From the NCBI RefSeq assembly GCF_004348595.1, contig NZ_SMKD01000004.1, forward strand, positions 1 through 64,000: a stretch of 64,000 nucleotides of DNA, read 5' to 3'. Below, piece after piece: positions 42,879 through 51,651 of this stretch. The notes beneath the pieces are model-generated. The model saw only the letters and a program-made list of their open reading frames with translations, had not been told where the DNA came from and searched no databases. Each line of letters starts with the position of its first letter. The first letter of the stretch is position 1. The position numbers and the translations under genes are program-made. The DNA is from Micromonospora sp. KC723. Its GTDB lineage: Bacteria > Actinomycetota > Actinomycetes > Mycobacteriales > Micromonosporaceae.

Positions 42879-44429
42879 ATGTTTGGATCATCCCCTCGCC
42901 ATCGGGCAGCTGTGGTGGATGTCCTGCTGTGGTTGGCGTTGGTCGCGGCGGTTGTCGCGGACTCGGCGCCGCGGTGGAGCCAGGTCGCGGCCGGCGTGGC
43001 GTGGTCGGGTCTCGTGGTCGTCACCGGCCGGCGGTGGCCGGGTTGGGCGCTCCTGGTCGGTGCCGCGGCGAATCTGGTCCAGCTTTGGGAACCGTCCGAG
43101 TCAGAGGTGTGGCCGGTGCTGGTGTCCGCTGTGGCGGGGCTGTCGGCGGGCCGGCGGGTGAGCGCCACGGTTCCGGCCGCGGCGGTCTTCTCGGTCGTCG
43201 CGATGGCGGGGTTGGCGATCGCGGCGGCGATGGACGAGGTCTGGGGCTGGCTCAACGTCGCGGTGACGTTGTTGTTCTTCGGCGTGTTGCCGTGGTTGGC
43301 TGGGCGGTACCGCCAACTGCGCGCGCTGCTGGCGGCGGCCGGCTGGCAGCGCGCCGAGCAGCTTGAGCGGGAGCGGTCGCTGGTGGCTCGGGAGGCCCGG
43401 TTACGTGAGCGGACGCGGATCGCCCGGGACATGCACGACTCGCTCGGTCACGAGCTGAGTCTGATCGCGATGCGCGCGGGCGCGCTGGAGCTGGATCGCG
43501 GCCTGGCCGAGCCGTACCGGAGCGTGCTCGGTGAGCTGCGGGCGGCTTCGGTCGAGGCCACCGAACGACTCCGGGAGATCGTCGGCGTGCTGCGTGACGA
43601 GAGTAACCCGGCACCGGTCGAGCCTCGGGGAGGAACCGTCGCGGAGCTCGTCGCGCGTTCGCGGGCGTCCGGGGCGCGGGTCGAGCTCGTCACCACCGGC
43701 GTGGCCGGCGCCGTGCCGGCGGCTGTGGACCGGACGGCGCACCGGGTGGTGCGGGAGGCGCTGACCAACGCTGTGAAGCATGCGCCCGGAGCGGCGGTCA
43801 CGGTGCGGTTGACGTACGGCGCAGCGGCCTTGACCGTCACGGTTACCAATGGCCGTCCGAGTGTCGGTGCGCCGCCGGCCGCAGTCGGCGGCGGGCAGGG
43901 CCTGCCGGGACTGCGGGAGCGGGCTCGGCTGGTCGGTGGGGCACTGCGTGCCGGCGCCCGGGACGGCGGTTACGAGGTCGTCGCGGAACTGCCGTACGCC
44001 GGCCTCCCGACCGGCCGTGGCGCCGACGAGAGCGAAGACTCGGACTCCACGCGGCACCTGTCGCAGGTGCGCAGGGCTGCCCGTCGCGGCATGGCGGCCG
44101 CGGTCGCCGTGCCCGGCTCGATCGGGACGGTGGTGCTGATGTTGATGTTCGGTATACGCGGGTACGAGGTCAAGCACTCCTTCCTCGCACCTGCCGCCTA
44201 CGACGCGCTGCGCGTTGGCCAGCAGCGGCCGGACATCGCCGCCCAACTGCCGCCGCAGCAGGTGGATGGGCGGCCCGACGTGCCGGAGCCACCCGTGCCG
44301 GCGGGCGCCCGGTGCGAGTACTACCGGGTGACGCGGGACCTGTTCGCTGGACCGATCGACGTGTACCGGCTGTGTTTCGTTGACGGCCGGCTGGTTGACA
44401 AGACGGTGGTCGCCGGGACGGTGCGATGA
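42879..44429 (+). CDS. NarL-family sensor histidine kinase with an extra C-terminal membrane/extracytoplasmic domain
   Basis: A 516-aa kinase. ATG 42879 is preferred (frame open from 42783). Four or five N-terminal helices precede RERTRIARDMHDSLGHELSL (H-box) and a HATPase with N-box VVREALTNAVKHAPG and lid GGGQGLPGLRERARL. Unusually, the catalytic domain is followed by a sixth membrane helix (AVAVPGSIGTVVLMLMFGI) and about 85 extracytoplasmic residues with two Cys (ARCEYYRVT, YRLCFVDGRL), resembling a small SmpA/OmlA-like fold (YDALRVGQQRPDIAAQLP). ATGA overlap with the regulator gene. Confidence 0.9.
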   Translation: MFGSSPRHRAAVVDVLLWLALVAAVVADSAPRWSQVAAGVAWSGLVVVTGRRWPGWALLVGAAANLVQLWEPSESEVWPVLVSAVAGLSAGRRVSATVPAAAVFSVVAMAGLAIAAAMDEVWGWLNVAVTLLFFGVLPWLAGRYRQLRALLAAAGWQRAEQLERERSLVAREARLRERTRIARDMHDSLGHELSLIAMRAGALELDRGLAEPYRSVLGELRAASVEATERLREIVGVLRDESNPAPVEPRGGTVAELVARSRASGARVELVTTGVAGAVPAAVDRTAHRVVREALTNAVKHAPGAAVTVRLTYGAAALTVTVTNGRPSVGAPPAAVGGGQGLPGLRERARLVGGALRAGARDGGYEVVAELPYAGLPTGRGADESEDSDSTRHLSQVRRAARRGMAAAVAVPGSIGTVVLMLMFGIRGYEVKHSFLAPAAYDALRVGQQRPDIAAQLPPQQVDGRPDVPEPPVPAGARCEYYRVTRDLFAGPIDVYRLCFVDGRLVDKTVVAGTVR

Positions 44430-45088
44430 TCACGGTGCTGATCGCCGATGACGAGCCGATGATCCGCGCCGGAGCGCGGGCAATCCTGGCGTCCGACGAC
44501 GGGATTGAGGTCGTCGCCGAGGCCGGCGACGGTCGCACGGCCATCGAGTTGGCCCGCCGGCACCGGCCCGACGTCTTACTGCTGGACATCCGGATGACCG
44601 GGATGGACGGGCTCGCCGCCGCGGAGGAGCTGCGCCGCGTTGTGCCGGAGACGGCGGTGGCCATGCTCACCACGTTCGACGAGGAGGACTACGTGGCACG
44701 GGCGCTCGCAGCAGGGGCCAGTGGTTTTCTGCTGAAGGCGGCCGATCCCCGGGACCTGGTCGCGGGCGTCCGCGCGGTCGCGGCCGGTGCGGCGTACCTG
44801 TCGCCGAAGGTGGCGCGGCGGATCCTCACCGAGGTCAGCGCGGGATCGTTGACCCGTGGCACCGCCCGTGCCCGGGTGGCCGGCCTGACCCAGCGCGAGC
44901 GTGAGGTGCTCGCGCTGCTCGGTGCCGGCCTTTCCAACCTAGAGATCTCGCGGCGGCTCTTTCTCGTCGAGGGAACCGTGAAGAGCTACGTCAGCACGAT
45001 CCTGTCCCGGCTGCAGGTGAGAAACCGGGTGCAGGCGGCCATCGTCGCCTACGAGGCCGGCCTGGTCGACAACGATTTCGGAAGCTGA
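44426..45088 (+). CDS. NarL-type response regulator
   Basis: A 220-aa cognate regulator of the kinase at 42879 (ATGA overlap). The receiver has ADDEPMIRAG, phospho-acceptor Asp in VLLLDIRMTGMDG, Thr in AMLTTFDEED and Lys in GFLLKAADPRDL. The LuxR HTH is LTQREREVLALLGAGLSNLE, FLVEGTVKSYVSTILSRLQV. Its last 150 bases are also the antisense 3' end of the DedA gene. Confidence 0.93.
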   Translation: MITVLIADDEPMIRAGARAILASDDGIEVVAEAGDGRTAIELARRHRPDVLLLDIRMTGMDGLAAAEELRRVVPETAVAMLTTFDEEDYVARALAAGASGFLLKAADPRDLVAGVRAVAAGAAYLSPKVARRILTEVSAGSLTRGTARARVAGLTQREREVLALLGAGLSNLEISRRLFLVEGTVKSYVSTILSRLQVRNRVQAAIVAYEAGLVDNDFGS

Positions 45089-45679
45089 GTACGACATCCC
45101 GCCCCGGTGCAGCCACCGGCCGGCCTCCACCAGCACCGTGACGCCGGCCGCGAGCCCCAGCCCGAAGAGCAGGCCCTTGATCTTGTCGTGCTCGAACGCG
45201 GTTCCACCGAGGTACCCGACCAGCGCGGAGTACAGACCCCACGATCCGGCGGCGAGCGCGGCGAACAGCGCGAAGCTCCGTCGGGGGTACGCCACCGCGC
45301 CGGTGGTCATCGTCGCCGCGGTCCGCCCACCGGGAATGTAACGGGCAACGACGAGCAGCAGCCCACCGCGTACGGCGAGGGCGTTCGCCGCCCAGTCGAA
45401 GGCGGCCCGGCGGCGACCCCCCGGCCGGAGCCGGTGCACCATGCCCGCGCCAGCCCGGCGGCCGATCTGGTAGGAGATGTGGTCGCCGACGAACGCGCCG
45501 AGCGCGGCCACCACGATGACCGCGACCAGGTCGGGTGCGCCGTTGGCGGCGAACACCCCGGCGGTGATCACCATCGTCTCCGCCGGCACGACCGGAAAGA
45601 ATCCATCGAGCGCGGCGATGGCGAACAACGCGAGATAGACCCATGGCGAGGTGATCGCCGACTCGAGGATTTCGATCAT
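44939..45679 (-). CDS. DedA-family membrane protein
   Basis: A 246-aa protein from ATG 45679 (MIEILESAITSPWVYLALFA). DedA/SNARE-associated signatures: DGFFPVVPAETMVITAGVFA, GAFVGDHISYQIGRRAG, VVARYIPGGRTAATMTTGAV and YPRRSFALFAALAAGSWGLY. DedA proteins are linked to undecaprenyl-phosphate or phospholipid flipping and membrane homeostasis. After the usual end of the family (GRWLHRGG) the frame runs on for some 50 residues that are antisense to the response-regulator gene, so the native stop has probably been lost. Confidence 0.88.
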   Translation of the reverse strand: MIEILESAITSPWVYLALFAIAALDGFFPVVPAETMVITAGVFAANGAPDLVAVIVVAALGAFVGDHISYQIGRRAGAGMVHRLRPGGRRRAAFDWAANALAVRGGLLLVVARYIPGGRTAATMTTGAVAYPRRSFALFAALAAGSWGLYSALVGYLGGTAFEHDKIKGLLFGLGLAAGVTVLVEAGRWLHRGGMSYSASEIVVDQAGLVGDDGRLHPVSHLQPGQDRADVALHGSLDEKEPPRDL

Positions 45680-45813
45680 GCGCTGGACGCTACAAAGCTC
45701 GGCGGGCCGTCCGCAGTGCACCAAAGATACCCATCGGCCCTGAGAATCCTCAGGGCCGACTCGATGACGTTCGCCAGATCCGGCCGTGCGGCGATGCGGG
45801 TGAGGCTTGCGGC

Positions 45814-47091
45814 ATGCGCACACATTCCCGACGGTGGCTGCAGGGCGGCGCAGCGGTTGTGGTCTCGGCCGCGATCGCGTCAGCGATGCCGGTGGCGATC
45901 GGACAGACCGCCCCGGCATCGACGCCGTCATCGAGCACACCACTGCGACTCAGCCTGCCCGCGCCCACCGGCCCGTACCCGGTCGGCGCCACCGAACTCC
46001 ACCTCGTCGACCGTGACCGGACCGACCCGTGGGTGAGCGGCCGGCCACGCGAACTCATGGCCACCGTGTGGTACCCGGCCCGGCCGGCGGGCCGCGAACC
46101 ACTGGCTCCATACCTGCCGCCCCTCGCGGCGAAGCTGTACGACGAGGACCTCGCCGCGACGCTCGGCATCGACGCCGGGCAGGTCAGCTGGGCGGGCCTG
46201 GCCACCCATGCCCGCAAGGGCGCGCCGGCGCTCGCCACCCACAGTGGTTTTCCGGTCGTCGTGTACTCACCCGGCGCCGAACGGTTCCGTGCCGAGGGAA
46301 CGATCCTCGTCGAAGAACTGGCCAGCCGTGGATACGTGGTGGTGACGGTCGACCACACCTACGAGACGCTCGGTGTGGAGTTCCCCGGTGGACGTCTGGA
46401 GACCCAACGCCTACCCGACCTGGCACCCACGGAGGTGGGTCGCACGATGATCCGCACCCGCGTGCGGGACACCCGGTTCCTCCTCGACCAACTCGCTGTC
46501 CTCGCCGCTGGTGGTAACCCCGACGCGGGCAGGCGGCGGCTTCCACGTGGCCTCGGCGCGGCGCTCGACCTGTCCCGCGCCGGCATGTTCGGGCACTCCG
46601 GCGGAGGCTTCACCGCAGCCGAGGCAATGCTCGTCGACCGGCGGCTGGACGTTGGAGCCGATCTGGACGGCAGCATGGCGTACGGCAGCGGCAACAGCGA
46701 TTTCGGCGACGTGGTCACCCGCGGGTTGGACCGGCCCTTCTTGCTGTTGGGTGCCGGCCTCAGCGGCGGCAAGCCACACACCCACCTCGAAGCCGTGGAG
46801 TGGCGGACGTTCTGGGCAAACTCGACCGGTTGGAAACTCGACCTGTACGTCCCGGACGGCGAGCACTTCAGCTTCACCGACCACCAGGCGCTGCTGCCCC
46901 AACTCGACGCGGTGTTCACGCTGCGCGAAGGCGTGGTGGCCGGCTCGATCGGCACCGTTGACCCGAGCCGGATCATCACCTCACAACGCGCCTACGTCGC
47001 CGCGTTCTTCGACCAGCACCTGCGCCAGCGAGCCCAGCCACTGCTCGACGGCCCATCACCGAAACACCCGGACATCACCTTCATCCGCTGA
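45814..47091 (+). CDS. Secreted PAF-acetylhydrolase-like lipase
   Basis: A 425-aa exported alpha/beta-hydrolase. Signal peptide with basic start (MRTHSRRWLQGG) and hydrophobic core to about residue 30. The family order of plasma-type PAF-AH/PF03403 is present: GATELHLVDRDRTDPWV, RELMATVWYPARPAG, GFPVVVYSPGAERFR, ELASRGYVVVTVDHTYETLG, nucleophile elbow LSRAGMFGHSGGGFTAAEAM, then DLDGSMAYG and a late DGEHFSFTDHQ with the catalytic His. Likely hydrolyses short-chain or oxidised phospholipid esters, or polyesters. Monocistronic. 47432-47690 downstream holds nothing recognisable. Confidence 0.87.
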   Translation: MRTHSRRWLQGGAAVVVSAAIASAMPVAIGQTAPASTPSSSTPLRLSLPAPTGPYPVGATELHLVDRDRTDPWVSGRPRELMATVWYPARPAGREPLAPYLPPLAAKLYDEDLAATLGIDAGQVSWAGLATHARKGAPALATHSGFPVVVYSPGAERFRAEGTILVEELASRGYVVVTVDHTYETLGVEFPGGRLETQRLPDLAPTEVGRTMIRTRVRDTRFLLDQLAVLAAGGNPDAGRRRLPRGLGAALDLSRAGMFGHSGGGFTAAEAMLVDRRLDVGADLDGSMAYGSGNSDFGDVVTRGLDRPFLLLGAGLSGGKPHTHLEAVEWRTFWANSTGWKLDLYVPDGEHFSFTDHQALLPQLDAVFTLREGVVAGSIGTVDPSRIITSQRAYVAAFFDQHLRQRAQPLLDGPSPKHPDITFIR

Positions 47092-47203
47092 TCTCGGTCA
47101 CAGCCTCTGCCAGAGGATTGTCGACGGCCTGTTGCCGCCGGGGCCGCCGCTCAAGTTCGGCGGCCCCGGCTACCCGTCCACGTGCGCGTGACCTTCCGCC
47201 ACC

Positions 47204-47431
47204 GAGCACCACCTCACGGTCACCGACGTCAGCCTCCCGTTCGCCTCCTTCCGACGCACCTACCGGTTCCCGGCCGACGGCGAGGTCGTCACGTCGGACT
47301 CGACCCCGCGCTTTCGCACCCACGACGAAGTCGCATCGAGCCTGGCCACCAGCGGCTACCCCATCCGCGACGGGCGCGAGGCACCGGAGCACCCGGGCCG
47401 CGAGTTCGCATTCATCGCCCGGCATCGATGA
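47204..47431 (+). pseudogene. C-terminal fragment of a class I SAM-dependent methyltransferase
   Basis: A 75-codon open stretch without start: HHLTVTDVSLPFASFRRTYR, DGEVVTSDSTPRFRTHDEVA, GYPIRDGREAPEHPGREFAF, then IARHR and stop. This is the C-terminal sheet of ubiquinone/menaquinone-type methyltransferases (RSTYRF..DG..LTSDSTLRFR, ..EAPDRPGREFVF). The SAM-binding N-terminal part is absent. Confidence 0.65.
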
Positions 47432-47690
47432 ACTGTCGGCAACAATCAGAACGTCACGGGCATCGACACTCCGGCCGCCCGATTCCGCGGGTACGTCACG
47501 GAACCTGACGGTCACTCGGCGGCAGATGCGGATGTCGTGCGGGCCGGTCCAGTAACCGTGGATAGCTGTTCTGCTGGTCATCGGACCGGTCCCTCGTCGC
47601 CAGGCATGGCCCCAGGACCGGTGGTGCTCGCGAGGCGGTCGCTGGTCAGCAGGACAGCAGATCTTCGTGGCGGCGCCTACGATGCCCGAC

Positions 47691-48509
47691 ATGGCAAGGA
47701 CGATCGATTTCGCGGTGGCCGGTCCACTGACGACGATCGACACCATCCATGAGCCTGCGCTGGCGACTCTCCCGCGCGAGGCCGTGGAGATCTGCCGCCT
47801 TGTTCACGATCTCGTCGTCCAGCCGACTGACGCGAAGGGCCTGGGCGTGCCCGACGACCGGTTCGCCGAGAACCAGCTCCGCCCCGCCAACGGTGTGATC
47901 GGTGCCCTGCTCGCCCTCGACGCGGCCCCGCTGACCGTCACACGCGACCCCGCGCGGCGGGTCATCGGCACGTGCCGGCACTTCGCCGTGCTCAGCTGTG
48001 CCTTGCTGCGTTACCGCGGGATAGCGGCCCGAGCCCGCTGCGGGTTCGCCACGTACTTCCAACCTGGCCAGGGCAGAGACCACTGGATCACCGAGTACCG
48101 CCGGGACGGCCGCTGGGTGCGGATCGACGCCGAGATTCTGGGCGGCTCCCTCGTTGGGAAACCCGAAGACCTCGCCGCCGACGAGTTCCTCACCGGAGGT
48201 GAGGCGTGGGCGGCCTTCCGGCAGGGGCACATCGATGCGGCGACCTTCGGCGTGTACGGCACCGAGAACTGGGGGCCGGCCGAGATCCGGGGAAACGCGA
48301 TCAGGGATCTCGCCGCGCTGAACAAGGTCGAGATGCTGCCGTGGGACGAGTGGGGACGGATGGCGGCCTCCTACCAGGGCGACACCGGCCCCGAGTACGA
48401 CGAACTCATCGACACGATCGCCGCAGTCTGCGCCACCGATGATCCCGACGCCATCACGACCCTCTACGCCTCGGAGGGCCTCACGGTGCCCACCGCTCTC
48501 CTGCGGTAA
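47691..48509 (+). CDS. Transglutaminase-like superfamily protein
   Basis: A 272-aa cytoplasmic protein. ATG 47691 is chosen (MARTIDFAVAGPLTTIDT); GTG 47667 and ATG 47682 are in frame, and none has a clear ribosome site. The Cys-His-Asp core is visible: Cys95 in RRVIGTCRHFAVLSCALLRY, His131 in GRDHWITEYRRDGRW and Asp146 in VRIDAEILGG. A helical region (FRQGHIDAATFGVYGTENWG) covers the rest. Bacterial members can be proteases, amidases or cross-linkers; the reaction here is unknown. Stands alone. Confidence 0.85.
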   Translation: MARTIDFAVAGPLTTIDTIHEPALATLPREAVEICRLVHDLVVQPTDAKGLGVPDDRFAENQLRPANGVIGALLALDAAPLTVTRDPARRVIGTCRHFAVLSCALLRYRGIAARARCGFATYFQPGQGRDHWITEYRRDGRWVRIDAEILGGSLVGKPEDLAADEFLTGGEAWAAFRQGHIDAATFGVYGTENWGPAEIRGNAIRDLAALNKVEMLPWDEWGRMAASYQGDTGPEYDELIDTIAAVCATDDPDAITTLYASEGLTVPTALLR

Positions 48510-48674
48510 CACCCGTTGACGGCTTCCCCCTGACACCGCCACCACGGCCCCGGTCGTCGGCGCGACCGCACGTCGAGCGGCTCCGGCGTGCTGACCGAGC
48601 AGTTGGGCGAGCTCGGCCGGGGCGGCAGACCCTGGCCCAGCCCGCCGCGGTGGTTCGTGCGGAACGTGTAGGCG

Positions 48675-50396
48675 CTACGCCTGCGGGGTCCGATAGGGCC
48701 AGGAGCCGCTGGCGCGGGCCCGGTCCACCAGCTCCGGTGCCCGGGCGGCGGCCTCGGCGGCGAGCTGTCCTGCGTGTCCGGCCATCGCTTCCGGGTACGT
48801 CCGCAGGGCGACCAGCAGCGGCCCGGCTGCGGCGAGACGATCGACGGCGACCTGCCAGTCCTGCCGGTCGACGGCGAGGTCAGCGGCGAGCAGCAGCGTG
48901 TTCGCGTACTCCCGGACCGCGCGCTCGTCGTCCCGTCCGGCCAGCTCATGACGGACGGCGCAGGCGCGTTCGGCCAGGGGCATCGCGGCCTCCGGGCGTT
49001 CGCGCAGCGCGGCGGCGAGGTTGTGCAGGGCCGTGCCGAGGATTCGACGCAGCCGTGGGTCGGTCGCGTCCGCGCAGCGGTCGACCGCCTCGGACAGCAG
49101 CATGATCTGGTCCTCGGGGCGTCCGGCGGCGTCGGCGACCGAGGCGGCGTCGACCATGTGGGTGGCCGCGTCGGCCAGCGCCTCCCGTTCGATGGCGGTC
49201 GCGCGTACCAGGCCCTCGTGCCGCCGGACGGCGACGACCACGGACAGCCAGGCGAGGTCCCAGGCGTCGTCGGAGTGGCCGAGCCGATGCCGGAGCATCG
49301 CCCGCTCGTAGAGGGCTGCGGACCAGAGGCGCCGGACGTCCTGCCGGACCGGGTCCGACGTCGCCCCGTCGTACAGACTCAGCTCGTCGGCGAGCTCGGC
49401 GAGGACGCGGTCGGCCTCGGCGATCCGGTCCGCAGCGGCCAGAGTGATTCCGCGATCGAGCCGGGCGGCGCAGCCGGCGATCACCGACGGGTCGGCGGGC
49501 GGGCGGCCGCCGGGTGCCGGGCCGGCCAACCGCGACTCCGCCGCCAGCCGCGCCGCGAACCCGCCGGTGTTCACGCCGGCCGGCGCGGGCTCGGCCAGCA
49601 GATCCAGGTAGGAGCCGCGTATCCGCCATGCACCCGAGCCTGGCACCACCACCGGGATTTCCGGCGCGGCCCGGTGCAGCTCCGCCAGCGACGCCATGAT
49701 CCGCTCCAGTCGCTCCTGCGCTCGCGGGCCCTGGAACATCTGCGCCAGCGAGTACTGTTCGGTCAGCGCCACCCGCATCAGGTCCGGCCGCCCCAGCACC
49801 CCGGCTACCCGCGCGAAGATCCCGAGGGCGTCCGTCAGGTCGATCACGGAGGCCGCCTCCCCGGTGTCGAGGGCGAGCCCGCGCTGCAGGTCGACCATCT
49901 CGGCGGCGAGCGGTCCCAGGCCGGTGGGGTCCGCTTCGAGTCGCATGGTGACCAGCGCAGTCAGTGCCGCGGCCCGAGCGCGGCGGGCGTCGAGGGCGTA
50001 GGCGGACCGGGGCGCGACCGCCCGCCACACCCGCTCGACGACATCGCGCCCGCGATCGGCGAGCCCGGTGGCGGCCAGGATCTGGCCCGCCTGCGCGGTG
50101 CGGAACACGGCGTCGGCATACCGGGCCGGATCGTCGAGCAGATCGCCGGCGAGCGCGATGACCTCCTCGGCCTGCTCCCGGACCTCGGTGACGTCGCCGC
50201 CGTCGGCGAACCGTTCGAGCGCGAGGTTGAGGGTGGCGCGGCCGAGGGCATGCAGCAGACGCCCCGGATCGCCGAGACCACGGGCGGCGGCAACGGCCCG
50301 ATCGACGGCCGCCCGGGTATCCGGGCCGAGACCGGCCCGCGCGGTGATCTCGTCGGCGGCGCTGAGCAGGCGGTCGACCTCGGCGGGTGTGCTCAC
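48675..50396 (-). CDS. Large alpha-helical repeat (TPR-like) protein, function unknown
   Basis: A 573-aa protein from GTG 50396 (VSTPAEVDRLLSAADEITAR); the frame is open to 50681 but upstream residues are basic and low-complexity. The whole length is helical, with TPR/SEL-like spacing (RLLHALGRATLNLALERFAD, LHNLAAALRERPEAAMPLAE, EYANTLLLAADLAVDRQDWQ). No enzyme motif, signal peptide or membrane segment. Such proteins occur as scaffolds or as the sensory part of STAND systems without their ATPase. Bases 50397-50741 upstream show no other gene. Confidence 0.7.
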   Translation of the reverse strand: MSTPAEVDRLLSAADEITARAGLGPDTRAAVDRAVAAARGLGDPGRLLHALGRATLNLALERFADGGDVTEVREQAEEVIALAGDLLDDPARYADAVFRTAQAGQILAATGLADRGRDVVERVWRAVAPRSAYALDARRARAAALTALVTMRLEADPTGLGPLAAEMVDLQRGLALDTGEAASVIDLTDALGIFARVAGVLGRPDLMRVALTEQYSLAQMFQGPRAQERLERIMASLAELHRAAPEIPVVVPGSGAWRIRGSYLDLLAEPAPAGVNTGGFAARLAAESRLAGPAPGGRPPADPSVIAGCAARLDRGITLAAADRIAEADRVLAELADELSLYDGATSDPVRQDVRRLWSAALYERAMLRHRLGHSDDAWDLAWLSVVVAVRRHEGLVRATAIEREALADAATHMVDAASVADAAGRPEDQIMLLSEAVDRCADATDPRLRRILGTALHNLAAALRERPEAAMPLAERACAVRHELAGRDDERAVREYANTLLLAADLAVDRQDWQVAVDRLAAAGPLLVALRTYPEAMAGHAGQLAAEAAARAPELVDRARASGSWPYRTPQA

Positions 50397-50741
50397 CCGA
50401 CTGGGGTCACACTGTCGGCGGCGACAGATGCCGGTTTTGGGCCGATCTCGGGGCTCGAGGCGGCGTCCACCTCGGCGAGGCGGGCTCCGTGCGACAGCCG
50501 CGAGCCAGCAGGTAGCGATTCGCTTGCATCCAACAGTGATGTGGCACCTCGTGCGGGCATGTTTCACTTCTACCAGGAGCCCGAGGAAAGATAAAGAAAG
50601 GTCGATGCCGCCCTGCTCGCGGATGCCATGGAGTTCTGGGAAGACGCCGATGCAGCGCCATTCGGCGCGTTTGCACATCATTTGGGTACAACGCGTTCGC
50701 GAGCGGGTCAGGCGCTCAATCCCAGAAACACCTCCGGCGTG

Positions 50742-51131
50742 TCACACGACGGCGACGGCGTCGATCTCGACGACAAAACCGGGATTCAAGCTGGCCACGA
50801 CATGGACCGTGATGACCGGCGGCGGGTCGGCGGGGTTCCACACCTGCCGGAAGGCGGCCACACCCTCGTCGAACGAGTGACATTCCACCACGGCGAATGG
50901 TCCAGTGCACGATGTTCGCCAGGCTCGCCCCCTCGCTCTCCACAATGGTCGCGAGGTTGCGGAACACCTGCCAACCTGCTCCCCGGCGGCGGAACCGACA
51001 ACCTTGCCGTTCGCGTCGACGCCGTCCTGTCCGCCGATGTAGATCGTCTTCGTCGGCTTTTCGACCACGACGGCCTGGCTGAAGGTCGCGTTGCGGTGCA
51101 GTCCCTCCGGGTTGATGTGCCGTACACCCAT
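50742..51131 (-). pseudogene. RidA/YjgF-family protein with two frameshifts
   Basis: From ATG 51131: MGVRHINPEGLHRNATFSQA, VVVEKPTKTIYIGGQDGVDA, GKVVGSAAGEQ, then in a second frame VFRNLATIVESEGASLANIV and HWT, then back to FAVVECHSFDEGVAAFRQVW, PPVITVHVVASLNPGFVVEI and DAVAVV. The two breaks (about 50970 and 50895) compensate, so the full ORF stays open but about 25 residues of the trimer-forming helix are scrambled. The invariant Arg region of active Rid enamine deaminases is also not evident (PPPVITV in place of xxRxxV). Probably inactive. Confidence 0.75.
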
Positions 51132-51244
51132 GTGCTGCCTTCCTCGCTGGATGAACCAGTCAAAACGTGCCTCTTGGGACACTGGTCATGGTGGCTACAT
51201 GAGAGGGATGCCGGACGGGTGTTGCTCGACCCGAAGGAGGGTGG

Positions 51245-51606
51245 TTCTGGTTCGACATCGGCGCTGTCTGCCTGGACTTCGCCCACACGGGCGGGGAGGG
51301 CCGGTACGCGTGTTCGAGACCCTCCACAAACCTGCCGACCCAGGCTTATGGCCGTCCCAGCCGCCGCTGAGCGCGGTCATGACGGCCCCCGTGACGACCA
51401 GAGCTGACCACGGCCAAGGCCCTCCGCCAGGCGATCTGGGACGCGCACGGCCAGGCGGCGCGCGCCGCCCCTCCCCGCCGGGGCGGTCGCGACCATCAAC
51501 CGGGCTCCGGCCGTGGCGCCACTGGTCCCCGAGCTCTCCGCCGACGGCACGACCGCGGGGTGGGCGCCGCCGGTGCGGGCAAAGCCTCTGCCCCAGATCA
51601 CCCCGA
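51245..51606 (+). pseudogene. CGNR zinc-finger / ABATE-domain regulator remnant
   Basis: Plus-strand blocks in three frames follow the ABATE domain: FDIGAVCLDFAHTGGEG, VFETLHKPADPGLWPSQPPL, LTTAKALRQAIWDAHGQAAR, then AVATINRAPAVAPLVPELSA, DGTTAGWAPPVRAKPLPQIT. The C-terminal CGNR zinc finger itself is missing, and the ABC permease gene begins to converge at 51652. At least three frame changes. Confidence 0.65.
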
Positions 51607-51651
51607 CAAACTGTCTCCACCAACGGAACCGTCAACAGGGGCCCGTCCTTC

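Noticed and set aside
48774-50594. 606-aa plus-strand open frame opposite the helical-repeat gene
   Set aside because: Low-complexity Gly/Arg/Val/Gln composition and no start site. The minus-strand frame has regular helical repeats and is the real gene.
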